64,000 nucleotides of DNA from Polytrichum commune (lineage: Eukaryota > Streptophyta > Polytrichopsida > Polytrichales > Polytrichaceae): NCBI GenBank assembly GCA_950295325.1, contig OX485807.1, positions 32,828,440-32,892,439 of the forward strand, written 5' to 3'. Position numbers and translations under genes: made by a program. The notes below the pieces were generated by a model. The model ran no database searches. It was not told where the DNA came from and saw nothing but the letters and a program-made list of their open reading frames with translations. Positions 23,976 to 39,214 of this stretch are shown in pieces. Positions within the stretch are counted from its first letter, which is position 1. Each line of letters begins with the position of its first letter.

Positions 23976-26759
23976 GCTGTGGATGCAGTCTTTTCTAGTA
24001 ACCAAATATCTGGCCAACGTTATTGAACCAACATCAGTACTTGAAGTGCATCATGCAAATAGCGTCTATGTATAACGGCATGTTTGAACCAGTCTACTGT
24101 AAATAACATCTAGAAATTACATGGGACTGCACAATATGTTAGATATAAAGCTCGCCACCGAGTTCTATGTCTGATATCGTGGAAGAAACAATCTTAGCCT
24201 CTTTGGGAAGGGCGATTTAATAGGCGCAACTAAGTTTCTGAAAACATTTCGCAAGTTCAAACAGGAATACCTGTCAAATAATAATCAGGTCATGGGAGGA
24301 TTTATCCCCACAGTCGACTATATGTGGTAAGCATTTCGACTTCTTTGGAAATGGAAAGGGCATGTTATACAAACGTTATTTAGTGCAGCTATTCTAACTT
24401 ACTTTAAGACTTGCAAGCCATTTGTTCTTCGGCAGCTCGGGTTGTTTATGTCCAATTCTGTCGTAATTATTCCGTTCAAGTCGAATGTCTCACTATAGTC
24501 GAGAAACAAATTATCCGTCCGAAGTATAAGTTCATCATGACCATATTCTTGTGGACTCCAAGCTCATGGCCACAATTTCGAAGTAACAGGGGACCGTGAA
24601 AACGAGCGTTGTCAACCTTTGACGATTGAATTGGACAAGTATGGCAGCAGAAACATATTGATCTATGTTTCAGATGTTGTGTTAAAACAAGGCTGTAACA
24701 TCCCAGGCTTTGCCTTCTGGTAAATTTTCTGATTGGGACACTACAGGTGTCTATCAAAGCTCTTTAGTGCCAGAAAAATCGCAAAGAATAGATCTCAGCA
24801 AAATTCAATCAGCAACCACATCGGTACTGATTGACTTGTGCAATCTGGTATGTGACATGCACAAGCAAAATTGTCTCCTCAGAGAAAATTTATACTCATA
24901 GTTTTCTTATACGACCAACACATGGACTTGCAATGAATAAGGAGCATCATATCCATGCACTCAAATAATACAAGGATCATTCAATCGACGGAAACAGAAA
25001 TGGAGTAGGAAGATCACCATACTTGCGCGTTTCTCGTTCTTGCAATCGTAGTACGGCAACGACAACTCAATTCGGTTGAGAGTGCAAGAAGAAGTTATTT
25101 CAATGCAAGCCGTCCATAATCGTAACGTGCGAAGTCCTTCATGACTGCTCCTTTGTTCCTTCCAATATAGGGTTGCTTCATTAAACTGGAGGTTGACATC
25201 TCTTTTTGTCGGTTAATGGCCTATTTCCTGTCGCTGAGAATCATTCACATCAGACCACGAATTTGTTGTTGCTCGGACGACGTTCGAGGCCTTAGAAATT
25301 TGCAAGAATGTTGAGGTTGTACTTCTTGGTATCACAAAACTTGCTATAAGATGGTGCGAACCATATATCCTCCTGCTAATCATACAATCCTTATGCCCGC
25401 TGATGAGGTATCTATTGACGGTTGAAAATCAACAGATCTGGCTTATTATTCCCTGACTTATTATTCCCTAGCTTTTTCAAACTTAACAAATTCCTCTCCA
25501 TAACTTAAACCTAAGGCTCTCAGTAGTCGGTGGTCACTAATATTGCAAATACAGGATCAAGAGAGTTGTCTTCGGGACTCTGTAGGTCCTTGTCAAGAGT
25601 TCGAAACTTGTGACCCTCAACTTGGCCACTCCGCCATTAAATTTTCTGCACTAATTTGTGCGGAAATCCAGTATGTTCAAAGGGACAATCATGAAACACC
25701 AAGAACATGATAAACACTTCAGGCAGTTCATTATTGTAGACCTTCCATTCAATAATTTGTGCTTGTTGTTCACAAACTATTATGAAATGGACCGATCAAT
25801 GTCAAAATTGTTTCCCAGAGCATATGCAACTGCAAATTATGTGCAATGTTCGTCATCACTTCAAAGACCTAGTTTCTTGTTTGTTTCACGTGCTCTTCTT
25901 CTCATGCAACGTATTTGCCTCTTTCAAATGCAAATCCTTCTCGTTACCTTTGACATCAATCTTCTTTGAAAGATGATAAGAGCAGGGGAAGGGCTGAGTA
26001 TACCATCGTTTAATTACTTGCGCCAAGAATTTCCAAAGCAGTATTACTTAAGAACAATCAAACCTCGGGATTTAATGACAGTGAATCCCGATGCGATCTA
26101 TCCTCACAAAGATCCAGCACGCAAAATCGAATCAAAACGAAAGAAGAAGAAAGTTGCAGACTCTTGCTCACTCCTCGGCAAACTTCTTATCCACATCGAA
26201 AGACATCGTTAACATGACGACTGAAGCATCTTTTTCTCCAATAACCTCGGTGTGGTCTTTTATTTGCGCATCCATCAATTCTCTGTCATGCAAAGGGAGC
26301 AATCAATCCTCACAGCGATGAATTGTTTTAAAAGAAAGGAGCGGTACATTTCATGCTGAGAAATATCCACACACGAGCCTTGAACTCCCTTCATTGGTCT
26401 GATTTCCGCTTCATTGTACACGAGAACTGAAAACTAATCGAAGGTAAGAATAGAAGAAAGCACATCTTTCTCACAGCAAAAACTCGAGAAAGAAAGAAAG
26501 AAACATGCAGTGCATATTCCAGGCACAAGTCCCTCACTGTGGTTCAATGTAAAATGTTACACACCAAAAGACGAGACTAAAATGAGGTGAAGAATACAAG
26601 AATCAACACATTATCTCTGAACAGCATATATCCAATTGGAGAAAAGAAGAAAAAAAAGAGGTGCAGCACATTTGAGGCTGCTGCAAGGAAAGATTAAACC
26701 AGACACACACACCACTCACTGCTCCTATGATTTGTGGTGTATTGTAAGGTAGACCAAAA
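23976..26759. other. No supported coding; upstream of membrane-protein gene
   Basis: May contain 5' UTR exons of the minus-strand gene ending at 20902, because its ATG lies directly after an acceptor-like CCACAG. Plus-strand frames (24710-24901, 25658-25969, 25973-26212) show no domain. Nothing else recognised. Confidence 0.35.
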
Positions 26760-26924
26760 CTAAAATGAAAAACTGATTAAAGACGGGAAGCAGGAGAAGG
26801 GAACTTGAACGTGAGCATTGTGAAACATGGAATTAATGTGGAGAGAGAGGGAGAGGTCCCCGACGTTGGTATTCTTGAGCAGAGGCAGAAACAGAGCAGC
26901 AGCGTCTGTCGGGCTCTCCATCAT
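26760..26924 (-). CDS. Possible short exon or uORF
   Basis: A 54-codon frame starts with two consecutive ATGs (26924) and encodes MMESPTDAAALFLPLLKNTN, then GDLSLSLHINSMFHNAHVQ. It is preceded by G/C-richer DNA than the surroundings. Possible donors (CAA|GTTCCC) occur inside it. It could be a first exon or an upstream ORF in the leader of the minus-strand membrane-protein gene. There is no homology to name; low confidence. Confidence 0.2.
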   Translation of the reverse strand: MMESPTDAAALFLPLLKNTNVGDLSLSLHINSMFHNAHVQVPFSCFPSLISFSF

Positions 26925-27028
26925 GGCCTCGCATGCTCGGCAACGAGGAAGTAAACTACTAAGTTAACCTCACTCACTCACTAAGGTCTTAGTTTAAGTT
27001 AACCCGGCTTTAGCTTCAACTAAACTTA

Positions 27029-27425
27029 GGGCATGTTTACACGAAAGTTATTAGGCCATAGCTCTTGAGAATCCTTGAATTCTCATTGGTTGGGAGTATT
27101 GCAGACCCCACTTTAGGTTTACACGAGGGTATTGTTGGATTATAATCCCTAATATTTTCAGTGGATGGAAAATCTACACGGAATCTCATAATGGCAAGTA
27201 TGGATATTGTTAGTTGGGATTGTAGGGGGATTTTTCAAGACAACTCTTGAAGGTACGCATGACATGGCGGGGATCTGGGTTGACACACTCGGGGTTTGTG
27301 ATCTCTAAAAGACTAGGGGTTATATATATAGTCCATGGACTTTTCTATGCCCTCATCCAAAAAGTTGGGTATCATGCATGGCCATTTAAGAGCCATGGCC
27401 TCATGCCTTAAGTGTGAACATGCCC
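27029..27425. mobile_element. PIF/Harbinger-type MITE (GGGCATGTTTACAC ends)
   Basis: 397 bp with TIRs GGGCATGTTTACAC (left) and GGGCATGTTCACAC (right, minus strand), flanked by the 3-bp duplication TTA at 27026-27028 and 27426-27428. A 3-bp TTA/TAA duplication is the PIF/Harbinger signature. No coding capacity. Confidence 0.8.
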
Positions 27426-27428
27426 TTA

Positions 27429-27789
27429 ATCCATGATGCTATTTAAGGGTGGGTTTACATGTTTACTCTAGGGTCCAAGACCAAAGAAACTCCAAAAGCG
27501 ATATAGTGGTCAAGAGCAAAACTTTACTCTAGGGTTTAGGTTCAAGGTATAAGAAACAAAAAATGGCATCATTTCCCTCTCCGAATCTCATTGATGTTAA
27601 CTCATGGAAAAAACTCCTTCTAGCTTCAAGAAATACATCTCCAAGCTTGGGTCCATGAAGGGGTGTTTTGGACTCCATGTTTCTTGGTCCCAAACCCTAA
27701 TATAGACCTACTCTTAGAGTATGGGTTCAAGAAAGTTGGGTTCAAATATCCCTCAACCTTTTTAGCATGTAGCTAGTGAGGTCAACGTA

Positions 27790-27826
<37 letters not shown>

Positions 27827-29763
27827 TCGTATATATTGGCGAGGCTCATATAAATTGGTCCAAGACTTAAATTGTTTTTTCAAAAATTTTGGGGTTTGAA
27901 ATTTTTGAGTAGATTATCTTATATCAAAAATAATATAAAATACATACTTACTTACTTGTTACACTCCTAATCACAAGATAAAGCATGTATTTGTATCCCA
28001 AGGTACTCGTGTTGTGTAAGTGAACCTAAATCATCAAAAATGTTAAGCTATTCAACCGATTTGAAAAGTGTATTTGAATAAAAGTTGGTTTTAGAAGCTA
28101 AAATGAAAGTATGAGGCTCAAATACATGTTTTGGTGCATGGTAATTTGAGCTTATTGAACACTTAACCGTTAAATCCCTCAACATCATTCTTCTCAAAAT
28201 TGGCCTCAACTCATTGTTTCTAAGAGAAATAATTTAGGACTCAATATGTAGATGTTTTTGAGCATCCAACCATATGTGAGATCGGCCTTTGCATGAGTTA
28301 CCTTGAACATAATCAACTGTCCCATGTGGTAATGGGAATGAGAAGTTAGTACACATGTGAAGGTATAATGGTAGATGATTGAAAATAAACTTTAACTCTA
28401 CTGACCTCATCAATTGGATGATAGGATGAGACTCAAGTTGGATGAAACTTTTTCCATATTATTTCCAACTTAATTGTGAACCTTTGAGGCTTGAACTTTT
28501 TGTGTTTGCACCAAACGTGATTTTTGGAGAGCCCTTGCAATTGTAGCACTCCGTTTTACATCCAATCTTACATAACATTTCTTCAATAACTTTAAAAACT
28601 CCAATTACCAATCCCAATGGTCAATATATGAAACGTAAAGTAAAATAAATCCTTGGAATTTTTCACATCTTTCCAAGTACATACGAGTGTTGTTTTCCTA
28701 TCTGACAAATTTCCTCATGTATCATGAGGTTTAGTCCAAGTCCAATGGAATTTGGGGCGTTGGATGCAAAATGAAATTCATTAATTTTGACATGAATTTC
28801 ACCTCCATCTAAAAAAAAAATCCAAAGGTCTCATTCGAAACAAAAACCATAAAAAATTGGTCATTTTGGGTCCTCGGGGCCTTATGCATTAAGGGTTAGT
28901 GGACATTATTTTCAAACTCATGATTGGATCCAAGCTTGAAGATTGATTTCTCCACTCATGGTAGAAAATGCTAATTTTGTTGCTTTAAGGGCTAAGCAAA
29001 GTTTTTTTTTTTAAAAAAAACTTTCGATATATTCCCTATCATCAAATGAATGGAGATTTCAACACCCAAAACATGCATTCTTTGGAGTCCGTATGCAAAA
29101 GTTAAGAAGGGTTCCATGGGTTATTGATAGATTATCCAAAACCATTAGGGTGCATGATGTTAAGGTGATGAACATTCTCAAAATCAATATGTGCTTATTG
29201 TATTAGATTTTTAGGGTGTTGGATCTAGCATTCTCCACCTTAGGAGAAGTGTTTTCTTGAGTGCGGACCATGGAGATTTGATGGGAAAGTGATACCATAA
29301 TAGAGTTATTCACAAAGTCCCTTAGAGGGACAAAATCAAGGGTTTGATCCATCTTTAAGAAAATTTCCTACTAAGAGCTTGTTAGCTCGTAATTGTGTAT
29401 TGGAGTGCATTTAAAAACTTGGGTGACAATTGGGACTTCCTCATTCCACCTCTCAAACTTTGAGAAACTTTTAGGATCCAAAAATAAGGTATGTCCATGA
29501 GACCAACTGTCTCAAATTTCATATCAGCCTATGCAAGGTTAACTTGACCCACCCATCCTAGTAGGACAAGCTAGAAAAATGGTTTTTAAGAGCGTGATAC
29601 GACTCTTTGTGTATGGAAAATGAAGCATAAAGAAGACTTGGATGACTTTGTGTCAATTCTTATAAACCTAGAGTTTGAGCCTAAACAAATGATATCATTT
29701 GCTTTACTTTACAAGTAACTCTATTAGAAGCACTTCATTTTTTCATATCATGGACCCGGACAC
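27429..29763. other. Non-genic AT-rich DNA with dispersed repeat
   Basis: No gene seen. A (TA)n microsatellite lies at about 27790-27822. The part 29340-29730 is homologous, in inverted orientation, to about 48820-49390 (shared CATCCTAGTA.GACAAGCTA and CTCTTTGTGTATG.AAA blocks), so it belongs to an unclassified dispersed repeat. Confidence 0.5.
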
Positions 29764-29766
29764 TAA

Positions 29767-30346
29767 GGGCCGCTTCACAATATGGCTGTCCAAGTCAAGA
29801 GGCCATGGGATTGAATGGCCAAACTTTGTTGAGAGTCCAAAGAAATGGGCTGAAAATAGCCAATTAAACGTAGGAATTGGAGCCTTTGGTTGGGCATAGT
29901 GTGAAGCCTCCAAAGGCCAAGGCCAAAGTCCAAACCTTTGGCCATGAACTCTCATGGCCTCTCGACTTGGACGGCCATAGTGTGAAGCCTCCAAAGGCCA
30001 AGCTCAAAGCCCAAAGGAAGAAGGAGCATCCCACTTTATTCCATGCCCAAAACAACCCCTCCAATCTAACGCCCAAGATCTTGTTAGTTTTTTCTTATTT
30101 TTGTATGAAAAAAAATCGATGGTCTCTCGACCATAGTTTGGGGTTACATTCATGTCTGACCCAAACTTCCTTCAAGAGTTTGTCGCCTTGATCAAAAGGT
30201 ACTGCCATGTAGGCATTTTGGAGAGCGATGGCCTTTGAACTTTGGCCTCTAGTATGAAAGGACAAGAGGCTGAATTCTTGGTTTCATGCAATTTGATTGG
30301 TGGAATCGACGGCCTCTCGACCTTCGGCTATAGTGTGAAGCGGCCC
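29767..30346. mobile_element. PIF-type MITE, TAA flanks
   Basis: Ends GGGCCGCTTCACA...GTGAAGCGGCCC, flanked by TAA at 29764-29766 and 30347-30349. Inside, CATAGTGTGAAGCCTCCAAA is present twice with an 80-bp period (about 29897 and 29977). No coding capacity. End sequence and target site resemble the complete PIF/Harbinger element at 51738-55439. Confidence 0.85.
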
Positions 30347-30422
30347 TAAGATAAAGTTCTTGGCTCCAAATATTTACTCTAGATCAGTAGGATTCCTCCA
30401 TTTTGGAGTTTCTTTGGTCTTA

Positions 30423-30798
30423 GAGCATCTCCACCCTTGGGCAGAAAGGCAGGCTCTCGAAATGCGCTTTGAAGGGCTCCAAGCATGCACTAAATTTTTT
30501 TTAGGGTGGCACTCCCCCACCGTTACTTGCATACTGGCTCTTCAAGCCAAAAAGTTGTCAGGAATATTCCTTGTATTCCCAAAAGTGGCACGATTCACTG
30601 AATCGCAAGTGGATGAGGCCCCGGAATGTGGGCGTAGCAAGAACAACACTCACTCGCGAGGATAGTGAGTGGAGCCGGAAGTTTGAAGAGCCCTGGCAAT
30701 CAAGGCCTCGGTGTTAGGGAGGGGTGGGGCAAGTTTTTCTCCAAGGCCGCGTTAAAAGGCTTGCCAAGTCCCTTTAACGCGGTAGGGTGGAGATGCTC
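30423..30798. mobile_element. Tourist-like MITE (GAGCATCTCCACCC ends)
   Basis: 376 bp with perfect 14-bp TIRs GAGCATCTCCACCC and GGGTGGAGATGCTC, and TTA duplications at 30420-30422 and 30799-30801. No ORF of note. It lies about 290 bp upstream of the start codon of RPS15 copy 2 and is absent from the corresponding position at copy 1. Confidence 0.85.
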
Positions 30799-30864
30799 TT
30801 AGACCCTACTGTATAGCACCCTTCAACGCAGCACTCGTTTTTGTTATTTATTTGGTTGCTTTTG

Positions 30865-31084
30865 TATGGTCCCAAGAATGACATACTGTGGGATCACACC
30901 CCACCAGTAGGTCCGTCTCCGAACCTGCATGCTGAGCCGGGGCCAGTGCCGACCCTAAGGCCGAAGCTGGTGAAGAGGGTAGTAAAGCCACACTTAGGGT
31001 TTCGAAGCTCTTTCTCTCAGCGCAGGACTAGCGCAGCTGTCTCTCTCGCTCCGTCGCTGCTCAACCGTCTCGCAATCTCTCACC
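30865..31084 (+). promoter_or_regulatory. 5' region of RPS15 copy 2
   Basis: Contains CACTTAGGGTTTCG (telo-box type) at about 30993 and a CTCTTTCTCTCAGC pyrimidine-rich leader, both also present at copy 1. These features are typical of plant ribosomal-protein promoters. Confidence 0.55.
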
Positions 31085-32720
<1,636 letters not shown>

Positions 32721-35316
32721 AGACAGTGTAGGTTCTTGGGATGGCATTTCATAGCAATTTCTGCCCATACCAATGCGGTTGGGCAAGTTACAATGATGTA
32801 ATGAAATGTTTTGAGAGATCATGATGGGAATCAAACAAGTGTGCTCCTAATGGAACTGGAGATCGTATCTGGAGTGGAAGTCTTTATCATCATGAATTGG
32901 TTCAAATTATCATATGTACACAAATGACCGGAAGATTTCAATGTGAAATCACATTACCTCTGACACTGAATGTGGCATCTCACGGTATACTACAGTATTG
33001 TGTCTACCTGTTATGAATCAAGTAATCAGAGGTGTTTCTCGAAATCTTGCACATCCTGTGGTAATGTGCTTTCTGATGGCAAGATGCTTGCAGATGTTCC
33101 CTGTTTTCTCTTAAAAAAAAAACCTAGAGTTTCATAGCTACTGAGGGATCTCACCAAACGTTCATGGCTTACTGTCTTTAATGAGCAAGTTACGAATTTG
33201 AAAGAATATGTTCATGAATCAGGCAACTGAATAGCTCTGTACTGTTAAAACGCTCAACATAAAATGGTACACCTAACTTTTTCGACAAGCTCTGAAGGCT
33301 TCGTAAAACATACCCATAGTGACAAAGAAAGGCTGTTACATTTATAAGTTATTAATCAGATCAATAATGTTGGAGGTTCTGTATTAGATGTATGATTTGA
33401 AGTAAATAGAGCTACAATTGGGTCTGTCGAATTCTGAACGAGTCCAACTGAGTGCACCGAATGTGTCTTGTGTGAATTATCTACTGTATTGGTCTAGGCA
33501 GTATATAGGCACCTGAATTATTCCTAATTCGGTTGGCAGCCGTCACTCGATTTGAGTGCCATGTGCCTCAAAGATTGAATATTGAACTTACATCCTTAAA
33601 AAGAGACTGGACTTCGTGCTCAAACTATGATAACTATTTGATGAGCATGAGACCCTAGGACATGATAACAGAAGGAAATAGGCTATGGCCTTGATTTAAT
33701 CCTAACCATCTTGTAAAAATTGTGTGTTTCATATCTACGAGAAGTGGGCTAATTGGCAAAAGTAACCATTCCAGGGTTGCCTACCTTAAGATAGGGTTCA
33801 TTATAGAACCTAGGATGTCGCACATTGGGCACATATTCCACTTGTTGTCAAGCAAAATCACATTTTTGAGGTTTTCCTAGCTACAGAGTGGAATTGTTTC
33901 CACCTCATGGGAAATAAATCAGGTTACTTCCACCTCAAAGAGTTTCTCTAACTATGTGAATTTGAAGTAACTATGAATGTAAATTTTACTTGAAGCATGC
34001 ATTTACACCACCCCAACGCATAATCATTGTTGCTTACCGCACTTTGACTCATAAGCTAGCCACTGAAATTGGACAGTGGTCAACTATTCCAATTCCTAAA
34101 GATGACAAAGTATGCACTTTTGCACTTACAATTGCTACAGGAAAACATGTCCAAATTAGCCCTGTAGGGTTGTTGTAATTACAATGGATATGATCACCCG
34201 TAGACGGTGGTTGCAAGTAGTTGGTGGAGTTTTGATGGCCAAGTCGTAAGCCATGTAATGTTTCTAATATTGTTGTTTTTGACCCCCATGGTATTCTATA
34301 GGCGACGCTTCCTATTGTGTGTGTGATGCATACCTTTTGTCCATTCTACCATAATGGGTAGTATAGATCAAGTTTTGAGTGACATTCATTCAATGTCATT
34401 TTGGTAACGTGCAATGAAATTGGTGAACTTGATGATATGTACCACCTACCCACATATGTGGACATACTAATATTAACATTATTGTAGCTACAAACATGCC
34501 ATTCACCTATAATGTGTTGACACGATCCTAATTGGTGTGTATAGAATACATGACAAACTACTTGTCCACGGGTAGTGCATAATACTCATTAGACAAAACA
34601 ACTGAAGATAGACATATTGGGTGACATAATGCATTATTATTATGCACCTCTTCATGAGGAGTGTCCGAAACACCATGGGCGCAAAGGAGACCCCAGAATG
34701 ACACCTGGAACTTGTGGCCCCATTGGTGAGAACGCCCAAGCGATCCCAGAGTGGGTGATGCCTCCGGGCGTTGAGAACGCCTTCTATGCACGAAAACTAG
34801 GAGTCACGAGAATAAAGCCATGAGCTATAAGTAGCTTATGGCGTTTGAATTCTAGAATGCTCAAGAATACCTTAAATTGGAGGTGTGAGCTTGGAGATAT
34901 GACAGTTTAAGTGGGGTGCTGAATAGGATATTTAGATGAAGATATGATACTTTGAGGGTGAAGATGGTGACAGGTTAAACACGCAAACTAGACGTAACAG
35001 TCAAAAATAAGAACTAAAAAATATATAATACCAACGAAGGGAGATTAACTGTGATAATTGTCGTGAACAAAATTGCGAAACAGTCAAACATTTTTTTTCC
35101 TACTGTTGTAAACTTCCGCTCTACAAGGCAATTCAAACGAAACGACATGATAAGTCCTGAGCAAACTTTATTGTTAGGCAAATTAGACAGTCTGGATGGA
35201 TTCCAAGTGTTAATGACGGACAACATGTGGGGCGTTCCGGACGAAAACACCTTAATTTTCCCGGAAGTATTAAATGACAAACAGATAACACACCGGAGGG
35301 CGGACTTGATCTTTAA
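32721..35316. other. RPS15 3' UTR then non-genic DNA
   Basis: The first ~110 bp match the region downstream of copy 1 (down to about 12075), then homology fades. Beyond that no gene is supported; open frames at 33990-34178, 34503-34823 and 35014-35350 lack domains. Confidence 0.45.
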
Positions 35317-35882
35317 GGGCCACTTCACACACAAGGCTGAAGGCCCTTGACCATGGCAATGTAAGAGCTCTCATTGGTCGAAAAGGTGGAGACCGTCCAA
35401 GTTCACTTCACACTAGGAGGTGAAGGCCTAAAGGCCCAAAGAAAAGTTCGTGGATGAAACGTCTACATGGAGCCCTACATGGCTAGTTGTGGATAAGGGT
35501 GCATGGTCTACCGGAATTTGCGTCAGACCCACCTGCAAGAGGTGGGCTTGACGCAAATTCCGGGAGACCATGACTTTTTAAATATTTTTTCCAACAGGAC
35601 AGATTCCAAGACAGATTCCAGGACAGGCAAACACCACCAAGTAGTTATCTTAAATTGATAAACTTGGAGACATATTACATTATACCAAATCCTCCCCTTT
35701 TTTCCCGCCAACAAAATATGCAATGGTCCTGCAACATGGCTCATTCTCACTTCACACTATGCTTGAGGGCCCAAGACTACATAAAATGGCTTTCCCAACA
35801 CCCATGGTACGGCCTTTGGATGAGAGTCAAGGGTCCTCACCATTACAAGGTCACGGCTCTTGGCTCATGTGTGAAGTGGCCC
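35317..35882. mobile_element. PIF-type MITE with internal 33-bp hairpin
   Basis: Ends GGGCCACTTCACACACAAGG and (minus) GGGCCACTTCACACATGAGC, flanked by TAA at 35314-35316 and 35883-35885. Inside, arms 35502-35534 and 35540-35572 form a hairpin containing GGAATTTGCGTCA. The complete PIF/Harbinger element has a comparable internal hairpin at 55208-55249 with GGATTTTGCGTCA. Confidence 0.88.
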
Positions 35883-35885
35883 TAA

Positions 35886-38800
35886 GTATCAACCAGCAGC
35901 GCAACGAGGGGACGACGTGGAGTTAGTAAGGTGAAATCATGAAATTGAAATATGAGACATTTTGGTGATTAGGGACAATGCGATGATGCAAAAGGTGGAT
36001 TGGTATAACGAACTAGTAGATGCATTTTGCCGATGATATCTAGAAAGCAACGTAAGATTTTAGCCAATGGTAGTGTGTGTAATGGGCACGGTCCCGGCCT
36101 TAATAAAGCAAATTCTCTGAAAAATTTAGCTGAAGGTTCAAACGTCCTAGGTGATAATATAACCATCGGAAACCATAACGTCCATCAAAATCCATAACTA
36201 TACATTATAGATGATCCGAGATCAAATTCACGACCGGAGGTAAACCCACTCGGACGAGCCCCACAAATTTAGATCCCAAAATGTAGAAGGTTGAGAATAG
36301 TACACTTAATACATAATATAATAGGCACAAAATACATTGTCTGGAATCCAAATATTTTAGATATGTCCATAATCCTGAACAATATTGGCAATAGGTTTGT
36401 CGAACAACTTAGTATAACGCTTATCCCAAGAATTTGGAGGGTTTAGGTCGAGTCCATCCGACTAGCCCTACATATAACTAGATCTATAAAAGTAAAACCA
36501 TTTTTAAACCCGCCTCCAACCTCGGAATTCATTCTTGAAATTTGTACCGAAATGGGATCGCCGACTTGAGGACATTTGAATCGCAAAGGACTTTGATTTT
36601 TTTAAAGTGTTTTGGATTATTTTGCATCAAATCCATTTATTTAGATGCTATTTTAAAATATTTTCAAAGATTATTTAAGATTATTTAATCTTTTGACTGT
36701 TGACTTGAGTGTTTTCTATATTCTAAGGTTGTTTTAGGACATTTAAATGTCAAAGAGCCTAGATTTATTTTTGAAACGTTTTGAAATGAATTTTTATCTA
36801 ATCGAAGCTATAAACACAACTAATTTGGAAAGCTCACTACGGAATCTCATAACATCTGTTTTTTTTTTGAAAATTCATATCCGAGGACAGGTCTACTAGT
36901 CTTCTTTGCAGCCTAAGTTGTTTCAAAATTATCTAACGTTCTGTTTAACAATAATAGAAGTTTTTATGAGACTATTTAGAAAGTTACCAATGTAGGAACA
37001 TGTAGTTTTCAAGGCTTGCCACGGTTTTGTATAGTTGTCATTTATTTTTAATCTTATATGCACAAATATGTTTTGAAGTTGTCTTTTCAGCCTAAATAGT
37101 TTAATTATTCAAAATTCTATTATTAAGTTATAGACATTTTCATAAAACAACTTAAAACCTCATTATTCTTTCTTTCTCTATAGAATTTCCTTAGGTTTAT
37201 GAATGATCACAATAGGTTTTATATTACATTGGTTTGCATTGTATTAACTTAAATGTATTACAAAAATTTAAGTTGCTCAATGCATGGTAACTAAGTTTGA
37301 TTGAACAAAAGAACAATGAAGTCATGAAATATGAATATGCAAGGGATGACAACCATATCCATAGTAGTGGAGGGCAATCCACAAAGGGCAACAACCAAGA
37401 CCAATTTGCTTTGCAACCAGGAAATGGGAACTCGTGAGTCTTCTTCCACCCAAAAACCAGCTGAAACCCGAAATGGGTTGGAACCACCCATATTCAGCGG
37501 GAAATGACAATTAGAACGAGAGTGGACATGGACGCTTCCAACATTGTTGACTAAGGTTCATTTGGACACGCTATCCTCTAGTGAAAGTAGTCAAAATGAA
37601 ACACACTTCATGTTGAAATGTCCCTTCTACCACCACATTAAAAAACAAGTTTCTTTTTCTACTTGAGAATGCCATTCTACGTACTCTCAAGTCTTTCTTC
37701 AAATTGGACCATTAATTAATTGATCTAGCTTACACACGACACTACACTCCACTCCACTCATGTAGGAAACTAGCCTTTAAATACAAGCCTTGCTATACCT
37801 CACCTAATAAGGCCCACATACCTCATTGGGAGGTGTGTGATCTACGTACCCAAACTCATTTATTGGCTTGGGGCTCGTGGCCTCTATGTTAACCCATCCA
37901 GCATGGTTGAAGGGGGTCTAGTAAAAACAAATCCCTTGCAAGGTTGAGGGCCGATTCACTCCAACTGCAATTCATTAAATTAAAATCGGAATCTCTGATA
38001 TCATTTCCATAGTCAAATGTTTTTTAAATAGGTTTTAAAAGAAATAGTTTGTTTTGGTTTCATCCATGCTAACAGATGAGTTTATGTAGACACCACAAAC
38101 CCTAGCCTCATTCATTCATCCCATACCCAATGCCCATGGTTTAGAATACAGTTATGATCCTGGACGCATTTTTTTTAATAAGTTTCTTGTAGTCGTAGAT
38201 TTCACAATAGTCATTGGAACATGGTGGCGCCGAAACCGTCAATTGAAGATTCCTCTTGCTCTCATTCCAAGCCTTTCGAAGGCCATCCTGATGTGCATTT
38301 TGCAAAGCAAAGGCAATCACGGAGGGCCAGCTATTCCTGCTGCTCGGCACAGGTGATCAAAATTGACCAGCTCTGTGAGAAGGATTGATAGTTCTCAAAT
38401 TGGGAAGTTGTTGGATTTCCATGTCTTGATTTTGCATTGAATGCATGATCGATATTCACAATCTACTCCAAGTACATCGATCTCGAAGAAACAAAATGTG
38501 GGCATTGATGAAGGTTTTCTAAGGGAAAGCGTAACTGAGAGGTCGTATCGGACGTACGAACAGAAGTCAGTGGACACATCGCTTTGAGCATCCAGTTAGT
38601 GTCGTTCTCGAATGTATTCTAGCTCTCTTGGTTTCCTTAAAAGAAATTTTTGGTGAAAGAGTGATGGAATACAGAAGGACTGATAATGCGCACTGAAGGA
38701 CCTAGTTATTAGCAAACTTTGACGCACTTTACAAATTTCACGTAAGAGATGCTTAGTGGACAACTCCTGTTTTATATTTCATCAGTTAAGTTCTATCCCT

Positions 38801-39081
38801 GAAAATCGTGGTAAATGTCACGAGGTCATTCAAATATAGCACGAAACTCGGAATATCGACGCAGGCATTGACGCGAAATTTGTTTCCCTCAATATCTCGA
38901 TGTGCATCTGGTACATTGCATTGCATTTACCACATACAAATTCTGAGGATAAAACATCACTCTGCTATCTATTCACGAATGCTTGGCATATACACCTAAT
39001 CCTGCACGTCATTCCGAGACAAAATCATTTGTCTCGTTCGATTGAAATGAGGGGAGACGAATGGTGCCAGAGTCCAAGTGG
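35886..39081. other. Gene-free AT-rich stretch
   Basis: No supported gene or element ends. Open frames at 37224-37510 overlap in three phases and at 38141-38577 lack a recognisable domain. Confidence 0.4.
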
Positions 39082-39112
39082 CTTCTGGAAGCATTTCCAA
39101 CGCCTTATATAT
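39082..39112 (+). promoter_or_regulatory. Heat-shock element and TATA box of HSP20 gene
   Basis: CTTCTGGAAG at 39082-39091 is a perfect TTCnnGAA pair, followed by a degenerate third unit (ATTTCC, 39093-39098). TATATA begins at about 39107. The pair sits roughly 15 bp upstream of the TATA box and 105-135 bp upstream of the ATG, the usual spacing for heat-shock-factor-driven genes. Confidence 0.6.
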
Positions 39113-39214
39113 CCCTGATTGAAGAGAATGTTGTCTGTGCTGCAGGGCGAGGCATCGTTGACAACGAAGACTTCATTGTGAACCTTCTTGGGTGATGAGG
39201 GTTAATACGTAACA

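Noticed and set aside
29743-30191. Three overlapping frames in the 29.8-kb MITE
   Set aside because: They are translations of the MITE's internal repeats on both strands.
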